32,932 nt of DNA from Fidelibacterota bacterium (GTDB lineage Bacteria; Fidelibacterota; Fidelibacteria; Fidelibacterales; DSDE01). The position numbers and the translations under genes were made by a program. The DNA is taken from assembly GCA_011049095.1 (NCBI GenBank), contig DSDE01000470.1, forward strand, positions 1 to 32,932, read 5' to 3'. Positions 7,582 through 16,324 of the stretch are shown here, one piece after another. Position 1 is the stretch's first letter, and every line of letters begins with the position of its first letter. The notes beneath the pieces were generated by a model. It ran no database searches. It saw only the letters and a list, made by a program, of their open reading frames with translations, and had not been told where the DNA came from.

Positions 7582-9038
7582 AGCGGCTCAAATCAAAAAT
7601 CGGTCAATATCATTTTGAATTGCGCCACTTGCTTGTGCTGGTGCTGGTTATCATCCTTTTTCAGATAATTCTCAGCTATATACATTCTATATCTGTACAG
7701 AATGTTATCTCTAAAACAATGGAGCTCTACCGGCAGGATTCGGCGGAGCGCATTGCCCATCAGACGGCTACAGCGCTGGAGGTTCTCCTGGACCAAAGTC
7801 TTTCCCAATCGGCGAACCGAACTCAGATTGTGCAGTCAATTAATATTATTCTCAGTCAGCAGCTCTTACAGAAAAATGTGGATGAAGTGGCGATTCTCGT
7901 AGAAAAAGAGCACGCTATACACATTCTCAATGATGGAGATACATTTTTTGATTACATTTTCCATCCGCATAAACCAATGCCCGCTATTCCGTCAGAATAT
8001 AAATCAATCGAGCGCTACTATTTGGAGAAGCGGGATGTGATTGTTCGTGATGAACAGATTATTACTCGTATTCAAGGCAGCCATGAATTTCATGTTCTTG
8101 TGCCTTTTGTGCCCAAGGGTGAATATATCGGCGCCCTATATATTAAAATGACACCTGATATTCGAGGTATTACAGAAGAAATATCCACCGTTTACAGCGA
8201 AAGCGGCGCCCTTTTTACGGCGCTGATTCTATTCGGCCTGCTGGCAATGTATTATATCAGCAGTTTTACTGTAAAAGAGCGGGACTATGCGATGACACTG
8301 CTTTTTCGGGAAAGAGAGGGGCAGATGCGGCAGCGGATTATTCACGAAAAGGAGAGTCAGTTTACCCGCCGTATCTATCATGCCCATCATAAAGCCGAAA
8401 AAATTATGGGTTTTATCAACGAAGAAATCCGAGCCCTCACGCGAGAAAATTTAGAAGCATTTAAATATAAAGTAAGCAAATATGCACGCTTTGTCAGTCG
8501 CGTCATATATGATATGAAAAGTGCAGACCCGCCTATTCACGCGATTCGCGGGCCAATGTTTCAGACGAATATCAATATGCTTATCAGTTTTTTAACAGAG
8601 CATATTTTCATGCGGGTTTTTGAGCAGCGGGCTACTTTTCGCTTTCAATTAGACCTGGATGCAAATTTCCCCATCGTTAATATCAATGAGTTTGTCATCT
8701 GGCAAATCTTGGAGCCGATTATTCAAAACAGTATTGATCATAACCCGCGTACAGAATTGTTAATTTCCATTAAAACTGATGCAGGCGCTGCTTGCGGGGC
8801 TGAGATAAGTATAGCTGATAATGGCCGAGGCATTGCGCCAGAGTTTTTAGAAAATGATCCCCAATCTGGCATTCAAAAACTTTTCAATGAGAATATTTCC
8901 AGCAAACCTAAGCCACAGGAAGCTGGCTATGGCTGTTATATTGCCTATGGGCTGGCTGCAAAACGCTGCGGATGGAAAATTAAGGCGCGAAACCTACCAG
9001 AAGGCGGCTGCCAGTTTATTATTTGTTTGTCTAAATAA
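7578..9038 (+). CDS. Sensor histidine kinase with periplasmic domain
   Basis: 486 residues. TM1 lies near 17-38 and TM2 near 211-229, enclosing a periplasmic sensor region of about 170 residues. The cytoplasmic part has a non-classical dimerisation helix (RRIYHAHHKAEKIMGF, with His268, His270 or His271 as candidate phosphate acceptors). Its ATP-binding domain has an N-box (EPIIQNSIDHN, Asn384), G1 (IADNGRGIA), an F-like region (LFNENISSK) and G2 (AGYGCYIAYGLAAKRCGW). It is co-translated with the preceding binding protein and 11 nt ahead of the response regulator. It probably reads the ligand state of the binding protein and phosphorylates the regulator. The phospho-accepting His is not assigned with certainty because no HExxxP box is present. 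Confidence 0.85.
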   Translation: MKRLKSKIGQYHFELRHLLVLVLVIILFQIILSYIHSISVQNVISKTMELYRQDSAERIAHQTATALEVLLDQSLSQSANRTQIVQSINIILSQQLLQKNVDEVAILVEKEHAIHILNDGDTFFDYIFHPHKPMPAIPSEYKSIERYYLEKRDVIVRDEQIITRIQGSHEFHVLVPFVPKGEYIGALYIKMTPDIRGITEEISTVYSESGALFTALILFGLLAMYYISSFTVKERDYAMTLLFREREGQMRQRIIHEKESQFTRRIYHAHHKAEKIMGFINEEIRALTRENLEAFKYKVSKYARFVSRVIYDMKSADPPIHAIRGPMFQTNINMLISFLTEHIFMRVFEQRATFRFQLDLDANFPIVNINEFVIWQILEPIIQNSIDHNPRTELLISIKTDAGAACGAEISIADNGRGIAPEFLENDPQSGIQKLFNENISSKPKPQEAGYGCYIAYGLAAKRCGWKIKARNLPEGGCQFIICLSK

Positions 9039-9049
9039 AGGAATTAAGC

Positions 9050-10495
9050 TTGAGCGAAGAAAGAATTATCAATGTGCTGCTTATTGAAGATGAAGTTTTT
9101 GATGTGCAGAGAGTCAAAAATACTGTAAAACAAGCGCCCTATATACATATTTTGCATGTGGTGCCAAACGGGAATGAAAGTCTGGATATTCTTAAAAAAT
9201 GCCCGATTGATGTGGTGATTATGGATTTTCAGATTGCCGGCGGACTGCAAGGTGAGTCATTGATTCAGGCTATCAAAACCATCAACAGCCAGCTTCAGAT
9301 AATTGTTATCACAAAAATGACTATCAACCAGACGGACTTTAAATTTGCCAATTCGCTTATTGAAGCCGGCGCCTATTGGTTTTGCACCAAATATCCCGGC
9401 GACATCGAGGACTATATCTACCAGCCCACCGATTTTGTTCTCAGCATCAAAAATGCCTGGGAAAAAAAGAAGCTGGAGGAGGCACGAAGCCTCTCAGAAA
9501 ATCGTCTCAATAAAAATATTCAGGCTGTTTTGAAGGATAAAAAAATTATTGGCGAATCCCTTGTTATTCAAAAGATGATTCAGCGCATACATAAATTTGC
9601 CGCCACTCAGGCCAGCGTTCTTATCACAGGCGCTTCTGGAACGGGCAAGGAGCTGGTGGCCACACATATCCATTACAAGAGCCCCCGTAAATATGAGCCA
9701 TTTGTGACTGTCAATTGCGGCGGAATTCCGTCAGAGCTCCTCGAGAGTGAACTTTTTGGCTTTGAGAAAGGGAGTTTTACCGGCGCTGGACATAGCCGGG
9801 AAGGACTTTTTGAGCAGGCCGACGGTGGCACGATTTTTCTCGATGAAATCGGCGAGCTGCCACTTAATGCCCAGTCCAAACTGCTGCGAGTGCTGCAGGA
9901 AGGGGAAATTGACAAAATCGGTCGCCGCAAGCAATATAAAGTAGATGTGCGGGTGATAGCTGCGAGCAATAAAAAGCTTGCCGAACAGGTTAAGAAAAAA
10001 GCTTTTCGGGAAGACCTTTTCTATCGTTTAAATGTGCTGCAAATTGAAGTTCCGCCCCTGGCTGAGCGGCTTGATGATATTCCACTGCTGGTCAGCCATT
10101 TTCTAAATATCTTTGCCGGTGACTTTTTGGAGAATCTGCCGGTTTTGACGGAAGAGAGCATCCAAATTCTCAAAAGCTTTCACTGGCCTGGTAATGTTCG
10201 TCAGCTTCAGAATGTGGTGCAGAGGATACTCTTTTCCTATGAAGATGAGATAACGCCGGAGACAGTGCGCATTGCTATCGGTGTACCAGAAAAAGAGAAC
10301 CATATCGCATCCTTTCGGGAACAGTTTAATCCTGCCAATATTCAGATGCTCCGAGATATAGAGTCCCATTTTCGTCGGGAATATATACAGTTTGTCCGTA
10401 GCCATAGTGACACCGATGCCGAGGCAGCTCGTAAGCTGGGTATAGCGCCGCCCAATTTTCACCGAATGTGCAAAGAGCTGGGTATCAAAGGCTGA
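9050..10495 (+). CDS. Sigma-54-dependent response regulator (NtrC family)
   Basis: 481 residues from a TTG start at 9050, supported by AAAGGA 8 nt upstream; no better in-frame start fits. Receiver domain 1-130: acidic pair Glu13/Asp14, phosphorylation site Asp59 in VIMDF, Thr88, Lys114. The AAA+ domain spans about 165-400: Walker A GASGTGKE (194-201), a sigma-54 contact loop GSFTGA (241-246, Ser replacing Ala of GAFTGA), Walker B GGTIFLDEIG, and FYRLNVL. A Fis-type helix-turn-helix lies at the C-end (about 454-478). It closes the sensor operon and is the obvious activator for the sigma-54-like promoter of the divergent glucanase operon. That link is inferred from position, not shown. Confidence 0.95.
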   Translation: MSEERIINVLLIEDEVFDVQRVKNTVKQAPYIHILHVVPNGNESLDILKKCPIDVVIMDFQIAGGLQGESLIQAIKTINSQLQIIVITKMTINQTDFKFANSLIEAGAYWFCTKYPGDIEDYIYQPTDFVLSIKNAWEKKKLEEARSLSENRLNKNIQAVLKDKKIIGESLVIQKMIQRIHKFAATQASVLITGASGTGKELVATHIHYKSPRKYEPFVTVNCGGIPSELLESELFGFEKGSFTGAGHSREGLFEQADGGTIFLDEIGELPLNAQSKLLRVLQEGEIDKIGRRKQYKVDVRVIAASNKKLAEQVKKKAFREDLFYRLNVLQIEVPPLAERLDDIPLLVSHFLNIFAGDFLENLPVLTEESIQILKSFHWPGNVRQLQNVVQRILFSYEDEITPETVRIAIGVPEKENHIASFREQFNPANIQMLRDIESHFRREYIQFVRSHSDTDAEAARKLGIAPPNFHRMCKELGIKG

Positions 10496-10512
10496 AAAGG
10501 ATAAGAGAGGGA

Positions 10513-10547
10513 AGCAAGCCAAATCACGACGGCAGACCTGGCTTGCT
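10513..10547 (+). terminator. Intrinsic terminator of the sensor operon
   Basis: AGCAAGCC (10513-10520) pairs perfectly with GGCTTGCT (10540-10547) around a 19-nt loop, and the stem is followed by CTTTGTTT. It starts 17 nt after the regulator stop codon and lies between convergent genes. The loop is long, but stem position and T-tract fit rho-independent termination. Confidence 0.65.
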
Positions 10548-10569
10548 CTTTGTTTAAAATATTTTTAAA

Positions 10570-11829
10570 TCAAAAATCTGCTCTGATTTTTGCGTAGAGC
10601 ATATCATTATAATCGTACTGGCCAAACATACCATTATCGCCGGTGAAAATATTTGCACCCAGCGTGAAGCCTAGTCCGTTTCCAAAATCATAGCCAATTT
10701 TGGGACGCAGCAGCGCATCACCATCATTTATCCCGATATAAGTGAACAGCTCCAGCGATAAGGTTTCACGAAAGAAAGTTTCCCGCAGCATCAAAGTAGC
10801 CATATATTCGTATTCTTCTTTCATTAGTGATTCATCGTAATCGAGTATGGCTTCCTGTATAATCTGAGTGCTCATGTCGATGCCCAGAAGATTGAGATCG
10901 AAGGCGATAAGGCTGTGAATATAGTTTTTTTCCAAGCTAATGGAGGGAAGCGGCTGGGCTGATTGTACCAGGCTTTGCAATTGGTCAGGGGACATTGCAA
11001 GCTGAAGCCGTTTTCCCATATAAAGGGCGCTTTCTCCACGTAAAACCCATCCGCTTATGGGTTTATTAAAAGCGAAGCCGCCAATAGCGAGTCGGTGATG
11101 CCGCGGTTGAAGGGTTAGCTCAGGCCCATCTTGTGTAAGCTGAAGCGATTTTAGAGCATAAACAGGGTTATCATCCCAGGCATAGCCACCAATTAACTCA
11201 AAGTCTATAGTCGAGCTCATTAAGGCATAGCGTCCAAATATTTCACTATTTTCCAGGGAAGGAGCAATATTTTCCTGGTCATAGTCTATGATTGGCTCCA
11301 CTGGAAAGGGTTTTGTCGGCGCCCAGATGCTGCCGTCTTCCGGAAATTTAGTCGCTGTAAATTGGGGTACCCACACAAGGTCTAATTGCCCGCTGCCGCG
11401 GTAAAAGCTCACTTTGGCAGAGGTTACGCCGGAGCGGATTTCCTCAAAATCACGCAACAGAAATTCTTCCAGATTTTTTGGTGAAATAATATCGGTGATG
11501 AATACACCATCGGCTTTTCCCCAGATGATTTGCTGATGACCAATTCGCAGGTCAAAATTCTCTCGGTAATAGTCAAGATAGAGCTGACGAATTCCTATTT
11601 TCAGACTGTCGCTGCTGTTATACTGGTAGATATAGGGATTGGCTTTCCAGGCAAATTTGCCGTTGCCGTCGCTTAGTTCCAGATTTAGAGTATTCTGCAG
11701 GACGGCCTGGCTGCCGTCGTTGATGAGCCAGCCGCTGTAATGGCGGGCATATCCATTCAGGGATGGCATAGCCCAAAGCGCTGCAAAACTGATAAGGCTA
11801 AGGCTTATTCCCTTTAGAAATTGATTCAT
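10570..11829 (-). CDS. Outer-membrane beta-barrel protein of RND cassette 1
   Basis: 419 residues with an N-terminal signal peptide (hydrophobic near 8-22, ending around SLNGYA). Alternating polar and hydrophobic strands fill the rest, and the C-terminus ends in Phe (YAKIRADF) as expected for BAM-inserted barrels. The block DLRIGHQQIIWGKADG followed by ISPKNLEEF is typical of DUF1302-like outer-membrane proteins that accompany MMPL-type RND pumps. It overlaps the upstream gene by 4 bases (ATGA), so it is translationally coupled as the last gene of tetR-RND-LolA-like-barrel. Likely role: outer-membrane partner or acceptor for lipid-like cargo. The cargo is unknown. Confidence 0.75.
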   Translation of the reverse strand: MNQFLKGISLSLISFAALWAMPSLNGYARHYSGWLINDGSQAVLQNTLNLELSDGNGKFAWKANPYIYQYNSSDSLKIGIRQLYLDYYRENFDLRIGHQQIIWGKADGVFITDIISPKNLEEFLLRDFEEIRSGVTSAKVSFYRGSGQLDLVWVPQFTATKFPEDGSIWAPTKPFPVEPIIDYDQENIAPSLENSEIFGRYALMSSTIDFELIGGYAWDDNPVYALKSLQLTQDGPELTLQPRHHRLAIGGFAFNKPISGWVLRGESALYMGKRLQLAMSPDQLQSLVQSAQPLPSISLEKNYIHSLIAFDLNLLGIDMSTQIIQEAILDYDESLMKEEYEYMATLMLRETFFRETLSLELFTYIGINDGDALLRPKIGYDFGNGLGFTLGANIFTGDNGMFGQYDYNDMLYAKIRADF

Positions 11830-12593
11830 CGCACACCTCGTTGCATCATCCGTTCAGTAAAGATCCCGTCATCTACCGCTTGGTTAATCTTAATATTTTT
11901 CATTTCTATTCGAGTGCGGTGATCTTTTTGAACATTGTGCATTTCCATTATGGGGATAACCCAGTAACCGCTGATCTGTTCATATTTTTGAATATTCAGA
12001 GTTTTAAGATGTTCGCCATCCTCGTCATAAAATTCTTTTTTCAGGCCAATCCATTTATCTTTGATAATCCAGGTGATTGTATGGCTGTACATATTGTCAT
12101 CATCTTTGGGTCTGCTTTCGATGACGTAGCAATTTTCTCCATTCAGAGTTTCTTCCCGAAGGATTTTGTGATCATCTTTATCAGGATGCCGTTCGCCCAG
12201 GTCATCATAGGTAAAGTCACTTCCCATAAAATAATCGCTTTTGCTGTCAGAGGCGATGCGCTTAACTTTTTTTAGCGCCGGAAGATAAATCCACTGATCA
12301 TCATCCTGGCCTGAATCATAGCTCCAGTTCATAAAACTGGTATTACGCACATCGGCTGGCGCTTTGAAAAACATTATTTTTTTCTCATGGTCGCCGAAGT
12401 CTTTAAGAAATTGCTGTATCGTTCTTTCTCGTAGGTCTCCACGGCTATTGGTGAGGCTCATTGTGAGGTCAGATAGAATAGTTTGACCGGTGGGGCGCTC
12501 ATAGACTTTCATCATAATGCTGTGGCCATCGGGATTTTGTGCCCATAGATTGAGGGCTAAAAATATCGTCAGGCCAATGATTCGCTTTTTCAT
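11826..12593 (-). CDS. LolA-like outer membrane lipoprotein-sorting protein, cassette 1
   Basis: 255 residues with a signal peptide (about 1-19, ending LNLWAQ). The body matches the LolA-fold 'outer membrane lipoprotein-sorting protein' group (COG2834-like): KIMFFKAPADVRNTSFM, WIYLPALKKVKRIAS, then YFMGSDFTYDDLGER, a block shared with its paralogue at 17015. Such proteins bind acyl chains in a half-barrel and are presumed to carry lipid or lipoprotein across the periplasm. AGGAG stands 6 nt before the ATG. It overlaps both neighbours by 4 bases. True LolA function is unlikely given the gene context; a dedicated carrier for the adjoining RND protein is more plausible. Confidence 0.85.
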   Translation of the reverse strand: MKKRIIGLTIFLALNLWAQNPDGHSIMMKVYERPTGQTILSDLTMSLTNSRGDLRERTIQQFLKDFGDHEKKIMFFKAPADVRNTSFMNWSYDSGQDDDQWIYLPALKKVKRIASDSKSDYFMGSDFTYDDLGERHPDKDDHKILREETLNGENCYVIESRPKDDDNMYSHTITWIIKDKWIGLKKEFYDEDGEHLKTLNIQKYEQISGYWVIPIMEMHNVQKDHRTRIEMKNIKINQAVDDGIFTERMMQRGVR

Positions 12594-14929
12594 TTTATCT
12601 CCTTTCTGTTTGTGAGTTCAGCAGATTCTTGTTCTGAAATCTGCTTTGTTTTGTTTTCATAATATTTTCGCAGCAATATATAGAGGACGCTCATTGTCGC
12701 CAGAAAACTCACCAGCATATTCAGTGAAATAAGCGCTCCTAAAGTGCGGTTAGGCGGAAAAACAGAAGCCAGCAGCACCATAAAGCCGGCGATGACCACC
12801 AAAGCATTGAATAAAATAGCGCGTCCGCTGCTGACCATTGTCTGCAGGCTGACCCATGGCAGATTTTTATTTTTTTCAAAAAATTTGCGGTATTTATCAA
12901 TAAAATGTACGGCATAATCAATGCCTATTCCCACAGCTATACTGGAAATCAGTGCGGTGGTGGTGCTAAGCGGTATATTTAAGAAGCCCATGACACCAAA
13001 GCTGATGATGGATGTGATGATGATGGGCAAAGCTCCCAGCAGGCCGATGGCGATGCTGCGAAACATCAGCGCCAGCAGTATAATCACAATTAAAACTGAG
13101 ATTAGCAGAGAGCTGATTTGTCCCTTGAGGATTAAATCGGTAAAAACATAGGCTTTATACCCTGAACCAGCATAATTAAGCTCGATATTCAGCGCGGCAA
13201 AGTCGCTGTGAAAGCTCTCAACACTCTCCATAGCCTGCTCCAGAGCTTTGCTGTTGTCGCTTTTTAGCTGAAATGTGATATTGGCTTTGGCATAATTATA
13301 GTCCACTAGTTTCCAGAGCTTATCCGGATCGCCGCTCATCTCATAAAGCAGCAGATATTGGGCAATCATATCTGATGACTCGGGAATTGTCTCCCAGGCT
13401 GGGTCGTCTGCATGCATGACCTTATTCATCCGTTTAAGATAGTCACTCAGCGAGAAACTGCTGCCTACCAGCGGGTTACGGCTTTCAGTGCTAGTCTGCA
13501 TCTTTTCCATAAGCAGCAGGGTGGCCGGCTGTTTCATAGCCTCAGGGCTTCCCTCAAGAATAACATTCAGGGTGCTGGTGCCTCCAAAGTGCTGGTTAAT
13601 AAAGGCATCTGTCTGAACGATATTGCTGTCTTTTTCAAACTTATCCAGAAAAGAGCTGTCAATCCAGATTCTTGATGCACCGTAAAAAGCAATCAGCAGG
13701 ATAACTGTAATGCTCATCATTATCAAAACCCGGTGAGAGGGCAGCCATTCGGTGAGATTGATAAGCCACGGAGCGCTTTTTTCACTATAGTCTTCGTCTT
13801 TTTTGGAATGTGTCGTTTTCCGGCTTCCAAAAAGCAAAATGCTGGCAGATAAAAAGAGAAGTGAAAGCAAGAGTTCTACAAATACCCCAAATGCCGTGAA
13901 AATCCCAAAATATTTGATGGGATAGACTTGTGAGCTAATGAGGGAGAAAAAACCTACCATCGTCGTAAAGGCCGCCATACTAACCGGGCTGACCATTGCG
14001 GTAATCATTGCGCTTACAGCCTGTTTTTTATCGTAATCAGGCTTATCCCGTCGAATGAGATTATAACTGTTTAACAAGTGGATGCCATAGGCTACACCAA
14101 TGGCGATAAGCATGACAGGTATCATTGTGCTGACTGAATAAAGCGGGATTCCAAGCCAACCCATCAGACCAAAAGTCCACACCGAGCTAAAAACCACGCT
14201 GAGCAAGATGAGCAAAGAGCCGATGAAACTGCGCAACAGCAGCAGTAAAACCACAAAGATGACAGCCACCACCAGCGGAACCATTTTTTTCATATCGGCA
14301 GGCATAAGCTTTGCGAGAGTCCCTTCAACGATTGGCGAGCCAGCTATGTACAACTTCTCGGGGCCTTCAAAGCTTTTTACCAGTGTGAGCAGCTCCTCAT
14401 AAAAAGCCTCGCTGAAAACATCGTCATTGATTTGAGCGATGATGAGCGCAGTGCGGCCATCTTTGCTCACTATGCGACTGTGAACCATTTCATTGGATTC
14501 TACGCTTTGCCGCAATTCCTGAAGCTTGATCTCACTTTTAGGAATCTTTTTGTAAAAAGCATTCACCTCCAGGCTGCCATCATTGCCCACAATATTGTCA
14601 GCCGTGTATAGCGATGTCACATCAGCAGGCTCGATCTGCTCCATCTTCTGCAGTGCACGGGTCAAATCTTTGATTTTTTCCAATGTTACACTGTTGTAAA
14701 TATTTTCCGGCGCTTCTATAGCGATAATAATTCCGTCCTTGATATTAAACCAGCTTTCGGCTTCTTCACTATACATAAAAGCCGGATGGGATTTGGGCAT
14801 GTACTCATCCAGGTCGGTCTCCATCCGAATATTTTCCTTCATTTGATAAAAGAAAAATGCGCTCACCGCCAAGGTCACAATGAGAATGCTCATCGGATAC
14901 TTTAGCAGGCCATTTAAATACTTGTTCAT
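12590..14929 (-). CDS. MMPL/RND-superfamily transporter, cassette 1
   Basis: 779 residues with the two-fold RND plan: TM1 near 12-28, a periplasmic domain, a bundle of about five helices (about 215-390), then TM7, a second periplasmic domain and a second bundle (about 625-765). The first-half TM4 signature reads IAIGVAYGIHLLNSY (about 275-289), lacking the Asp, while the second half reads VGIGIDYAVHFIDKY (about 665), so the proton-relay residue is only in one half, as usual for the COG1033 group. There is no HlyD-type adaptor or TolC nearby. TAGGAGAC precedes the ATG. It probably extracts a lipid or hydrophobic compound from the inner membrane and hands it to the LolA-like protein. Confidence 0.88.
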   Translation of the reverse strand: MNKYLNGLLKYPMSILIVTLAVSAFFFYQMKENIRMETDLDEYMPKSHPAFMYSEEAESWFNIKDGIIIAIEAPENIYNSVTLEKIKDLTRALQKMEQIEPADVTSLYTADNIVGNDGSLEVNAFYKKIPKSEIKLQELRQSVESNEMVHSRIVSKDGRTALIIAQINDDVFSEAFYEELLTLVKSFEGPEKLYIAGSPIVEGTLAKLMPADMKKMVPLVVAVIFVVLLLLLRSFIGSLLILLSVVFSSVWTFGLMGWLGIPLYSVSTMIPVMLIAIGVAYGIHLLNSYNLIRRDKPDYDKKQAVSAMITAMVSPVSMAAFTTMVGFFSLISSQVYPIKYFGIFTAFGVFVELLLSLLFLSASILLFGSRKTTHSKKDEDYSEKSAPWLINLTEWLPSHRVLIMMSITVILLIAFYGASRIWIDSSFLDKFEKDSNIVQTDAFINQHFGGTSTLNVILEGSPEAMKQPATLLLMEKMQTSTESRNPLVGSSFSLSDYLKRMNKVMHADDPAWETIPESSDMIAQYLLLYEMSGDPDKLWKLVDYNYAKANITFQLKSDNSKALEQAMESVESFHSDFAALNIELNYAGSGYKAYVFTDLILKGQISSLLISVLIVIILLALMFRSIAIGLLGALPIIITSIISFGVMGFLNIPLSTTTALISSIAVGIGIDYAVHFIDKYRKFFEKNKNLPWVSLQTMVSSGRAILFNALVVIAGFMVLLASVFPPNRTLGALISLNMLVSFLATMSVLYILLRKYYENKTKQISEQESAELTNRKEIK

Positions 14930-14945
14930 TTTGTCTCCTATATTT

Positions 14946-14961
14946 GTTATCGTTAGCTAAC
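14946..14961. promoter_or_regulatory. Putative TetR operator copy upstream of RND gene
   Basis: GTTATCGTTAGCTAAC matches, at 13 of 16 positions, the reverse complement of the palindrome at 15575-15590 in front of the TetR gene. It lies 17 nt upstream of the RND start codon, in the 51-nt gap after tetR. A second copy here suggests the same repressor also blocks the transporter genes. Its outer half-sites are GTTA and TAAC; the inner symmetry is weaker. Confidence 0.5.
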
Positions 14962-14980
14962 ATATTCATGGTAAAAAATT

Positions 14981-15562
14981 TTACTTAATCATCTGTTTTA
15001 GGGTGAGGATAATTGCCCGTACGCGGCTGATCATGTCAAAGCGAAAGCCAAGCCGCCGCCATTCGGAAACGATTTTGTGAATCAGTCCAACGATGATTAA
15101 AACCAAATCTGCTGCCGGAAGCTCTTGGCGAATCTGAGCTTCTGCCTGGGCCGCTTCAATAAGTCCTTGCAGATAGTTTTGACGCCGCAGAATAATCTCC
15201 TGCAGTTTTGCTGCGGCTGCTGAATCCGGCGGAAAGATTTCATCGTTGAAAAGAACGGCTGTCATCTCTTGATTTTTTTCTAGATATTGAACCATTCGAA
15301 TGATGAATTGATAGAGCCGCTCATCTGCCCTGGCAATCTTGTCCAGCTCCTGTTTCATATTTAAAAATTGATCGGATAAAGTGTCGAGAATGGCAAATAT
15401 AATAGCTTCTTTATTCTGAAAATGGCGGTAGATGGCCGGTTCGCTGATACCCACATTTTTTGCTAGCTCCCGAATCGAAAGATTGCTGTAGCCGCGAAAA
15501 TGAATGATGCGTAGCGCCTCCTGCCTTATCTGTTTCTGCCGTTCTTCACTTGTTCGTCGCAT
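14981..15562 (-). CDS. TetR/AcrR-family repressor of cassette 1
   Basis: 193 residues starting at the ATG at 15562, which is preceded by a near-perfect GGAGGT and fits the usual TetR length; the open frame extends 19 codons further without support. The N-terminal helix-turn-helix is clear: SNLSIRELAKNVGISEPAIYRHFQNKEAII (shown here only by its ends, about residues 25-53: SNLSIRELAK, ISEPAIYRHF, NKEAII). The ligand-binding half is not recognisable. It lies upstream of and collinear with the RND, LolA-like and barrel genes. Palindromes flank it on both sides, so it probably represses itself and the cassette until a ligand, possibly a lipid, binds. Confidence 0.9.
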   Translation of the reverse strand: MRRTSEERQKQIRQEALRIIHFRGYSNLSIRELAKNVGISEPAIYRHFQNKEAIIFAILDTLSDQFLNMKQELDKIARADERLYQFIIRMVQYLEKNQEMTAVLFNDEIFPPDSAAAAKLQEIILRRQNYLQGLIEAAQAEAQIRQELPAADLVLIIVGLIHKIVSEWRRLGFRFDMISRVRAIILTLKQMIK

Positions 15563-15574
15563 TTTACCTCCACA

Positions 15575-15619
15575 GTTAACGACCGATAACATAATACGAA
15601 ATTTATTTTCTCTTTGCAA
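15575..15619 (-). promoter_or_regulatory. Promoter and operator of tetR 1
   Basis: On the minus strand TTGCAA (15614-15619), a 17-nt spacer and TATTAT (15591-15596) form a good sigma-70-type promoter. Directly downstream, 15575-15590 reads GTTAACGACCGATAAC on the plus strand: two 7-bp half-sites GTTAACG and CGATAAC with one mismatch and a 2-nt spacer. A repressor bound there would cover the start site. It also lies in the divergent control region shared with the hemerythrin-like gene. Confidence 0.65.
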
Positions 15620-15680
15620 ATATTATTTTGCTTCTTTTTTAAAAAAAAATTCATAAACTGTACTTAGAAAGGGAAAAATA

Positions 15681-16151
15681 ATGAAGCGAGAAAAATTTCT
15701 GGAGATTTTGAGCTGGGAGCATCATGATGGCCTGGTGATTGCGCTGCGTCTGGAAAAAGGGCTGGAGAATGGCACCGAGTTGTGGCTTCTCAAAGATTAT
15801 TTGCTGGATAAATGGAATCATGCGCTGAAAGACCATTTTCAAAGTGAAGAGCGCTATCTCATTCAACCGGCGCAATATTATGAGCCCGATTCTGCGCCCA
15901 TTCAGAAGATGATGCAGCAGCATGAAGTGATAACAAAGCTGGTGGAAACGATTTTAGATAAGGCAAACAAAGCGAACATTGAGAAATTCATAGCCGCCCT
16001 GCGGCAGCATATTCAGTTTGAGGAAAAAGAGCTCTTTCCCTATCTTGAATCGCTCCTGGAACCCGAGCTAAAGGATAAAATCGCCCAATGCCTCAGCATT
16101 CATTATGTAAAAGGTGATAAGGGTTGGGACCCTGAGTTCTGGAAAACGTAA
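15681..16151 (+). CDS. Hemerythrin-like (HHE) domain protein
   Basis: 156 residues, a single four-helix hemerythrin-like domain, cytoplasmic (no signal or TM segment). Candidate di-iron ligands appear in order: His14/His15 in WEHHDG, His52 and Glu56 in DHFQSEER, His81 in QQHEV, His110 and Glu114 in RQHIQFEEKE. AAAGGGA is placed 8 nt before the ATG. Such proteins bind oxygen or nitric oxide, or store and sense iron. It sits alone between two oppositely directed TetR cassettes, sharing a divergent control region with tetR 1, so it may respond to the same signal. No closer function is readable. Confidence 0.85.
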   Translation: MKREKFLEILSWEHHDGLVIALRLEKGLENGTELWLLKDYLLDKWNHALKDHFQSEERYLIQPAQYYEPDSAPIQKMMQQHEVITKLVETILDKANKANIEKFIAALRQHIQFEEKELFPYLESLLEPELKDKIAQCLSIHYVKGDKGWDPEFWKT

Positions 16152-16229
16152 TTAATTCCCGGCTTATCAGATCAATTCTAATTCTAAAAATTTCTGAAAT
16201 AATCGTAAGGATCATCGGCGTTTTATATA

Positions 16230-16258
16230 TTTCCGCTGGAAATTGATTTTGTTATAAT
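16230..16258 (+). promoter_or_regulatory. Weak secondary promoter candidate
   Basis: A consensus -10 hexamer TATAAT (16253-16258) follows TTTCCG (16230-16235) with a 17-nt spacer. The -35 match is poor. If used, it would give a leader of about 125 nt before tetR 2 that includes the inverted repeat at 16277-16298. Confidence 0.3.
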
Positions 16259-16276
16259 CAATAAGCTGAATCATAA

Positions 16277-16298
16277 TAAACAGTTAGACGACTGTTTA
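16277..16298. repeat. 8-bp inverted repeat between hemerythrin-like gene and tetR 2
   Basis: TAAACAGT (16277-16284) and ACTGTTTA (16291-16298) pair perfectly around TAGACG and are followed by GAAAAATAAAT. It could be an operator, or a weak terminator for the hemerythrin-like gene 126 nt upstream; there is no proper T-tract. Confidence 0.4.
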
Positions 16299-16324
16299 GA
16301 AAAATAAATATTTTATGCATAATG

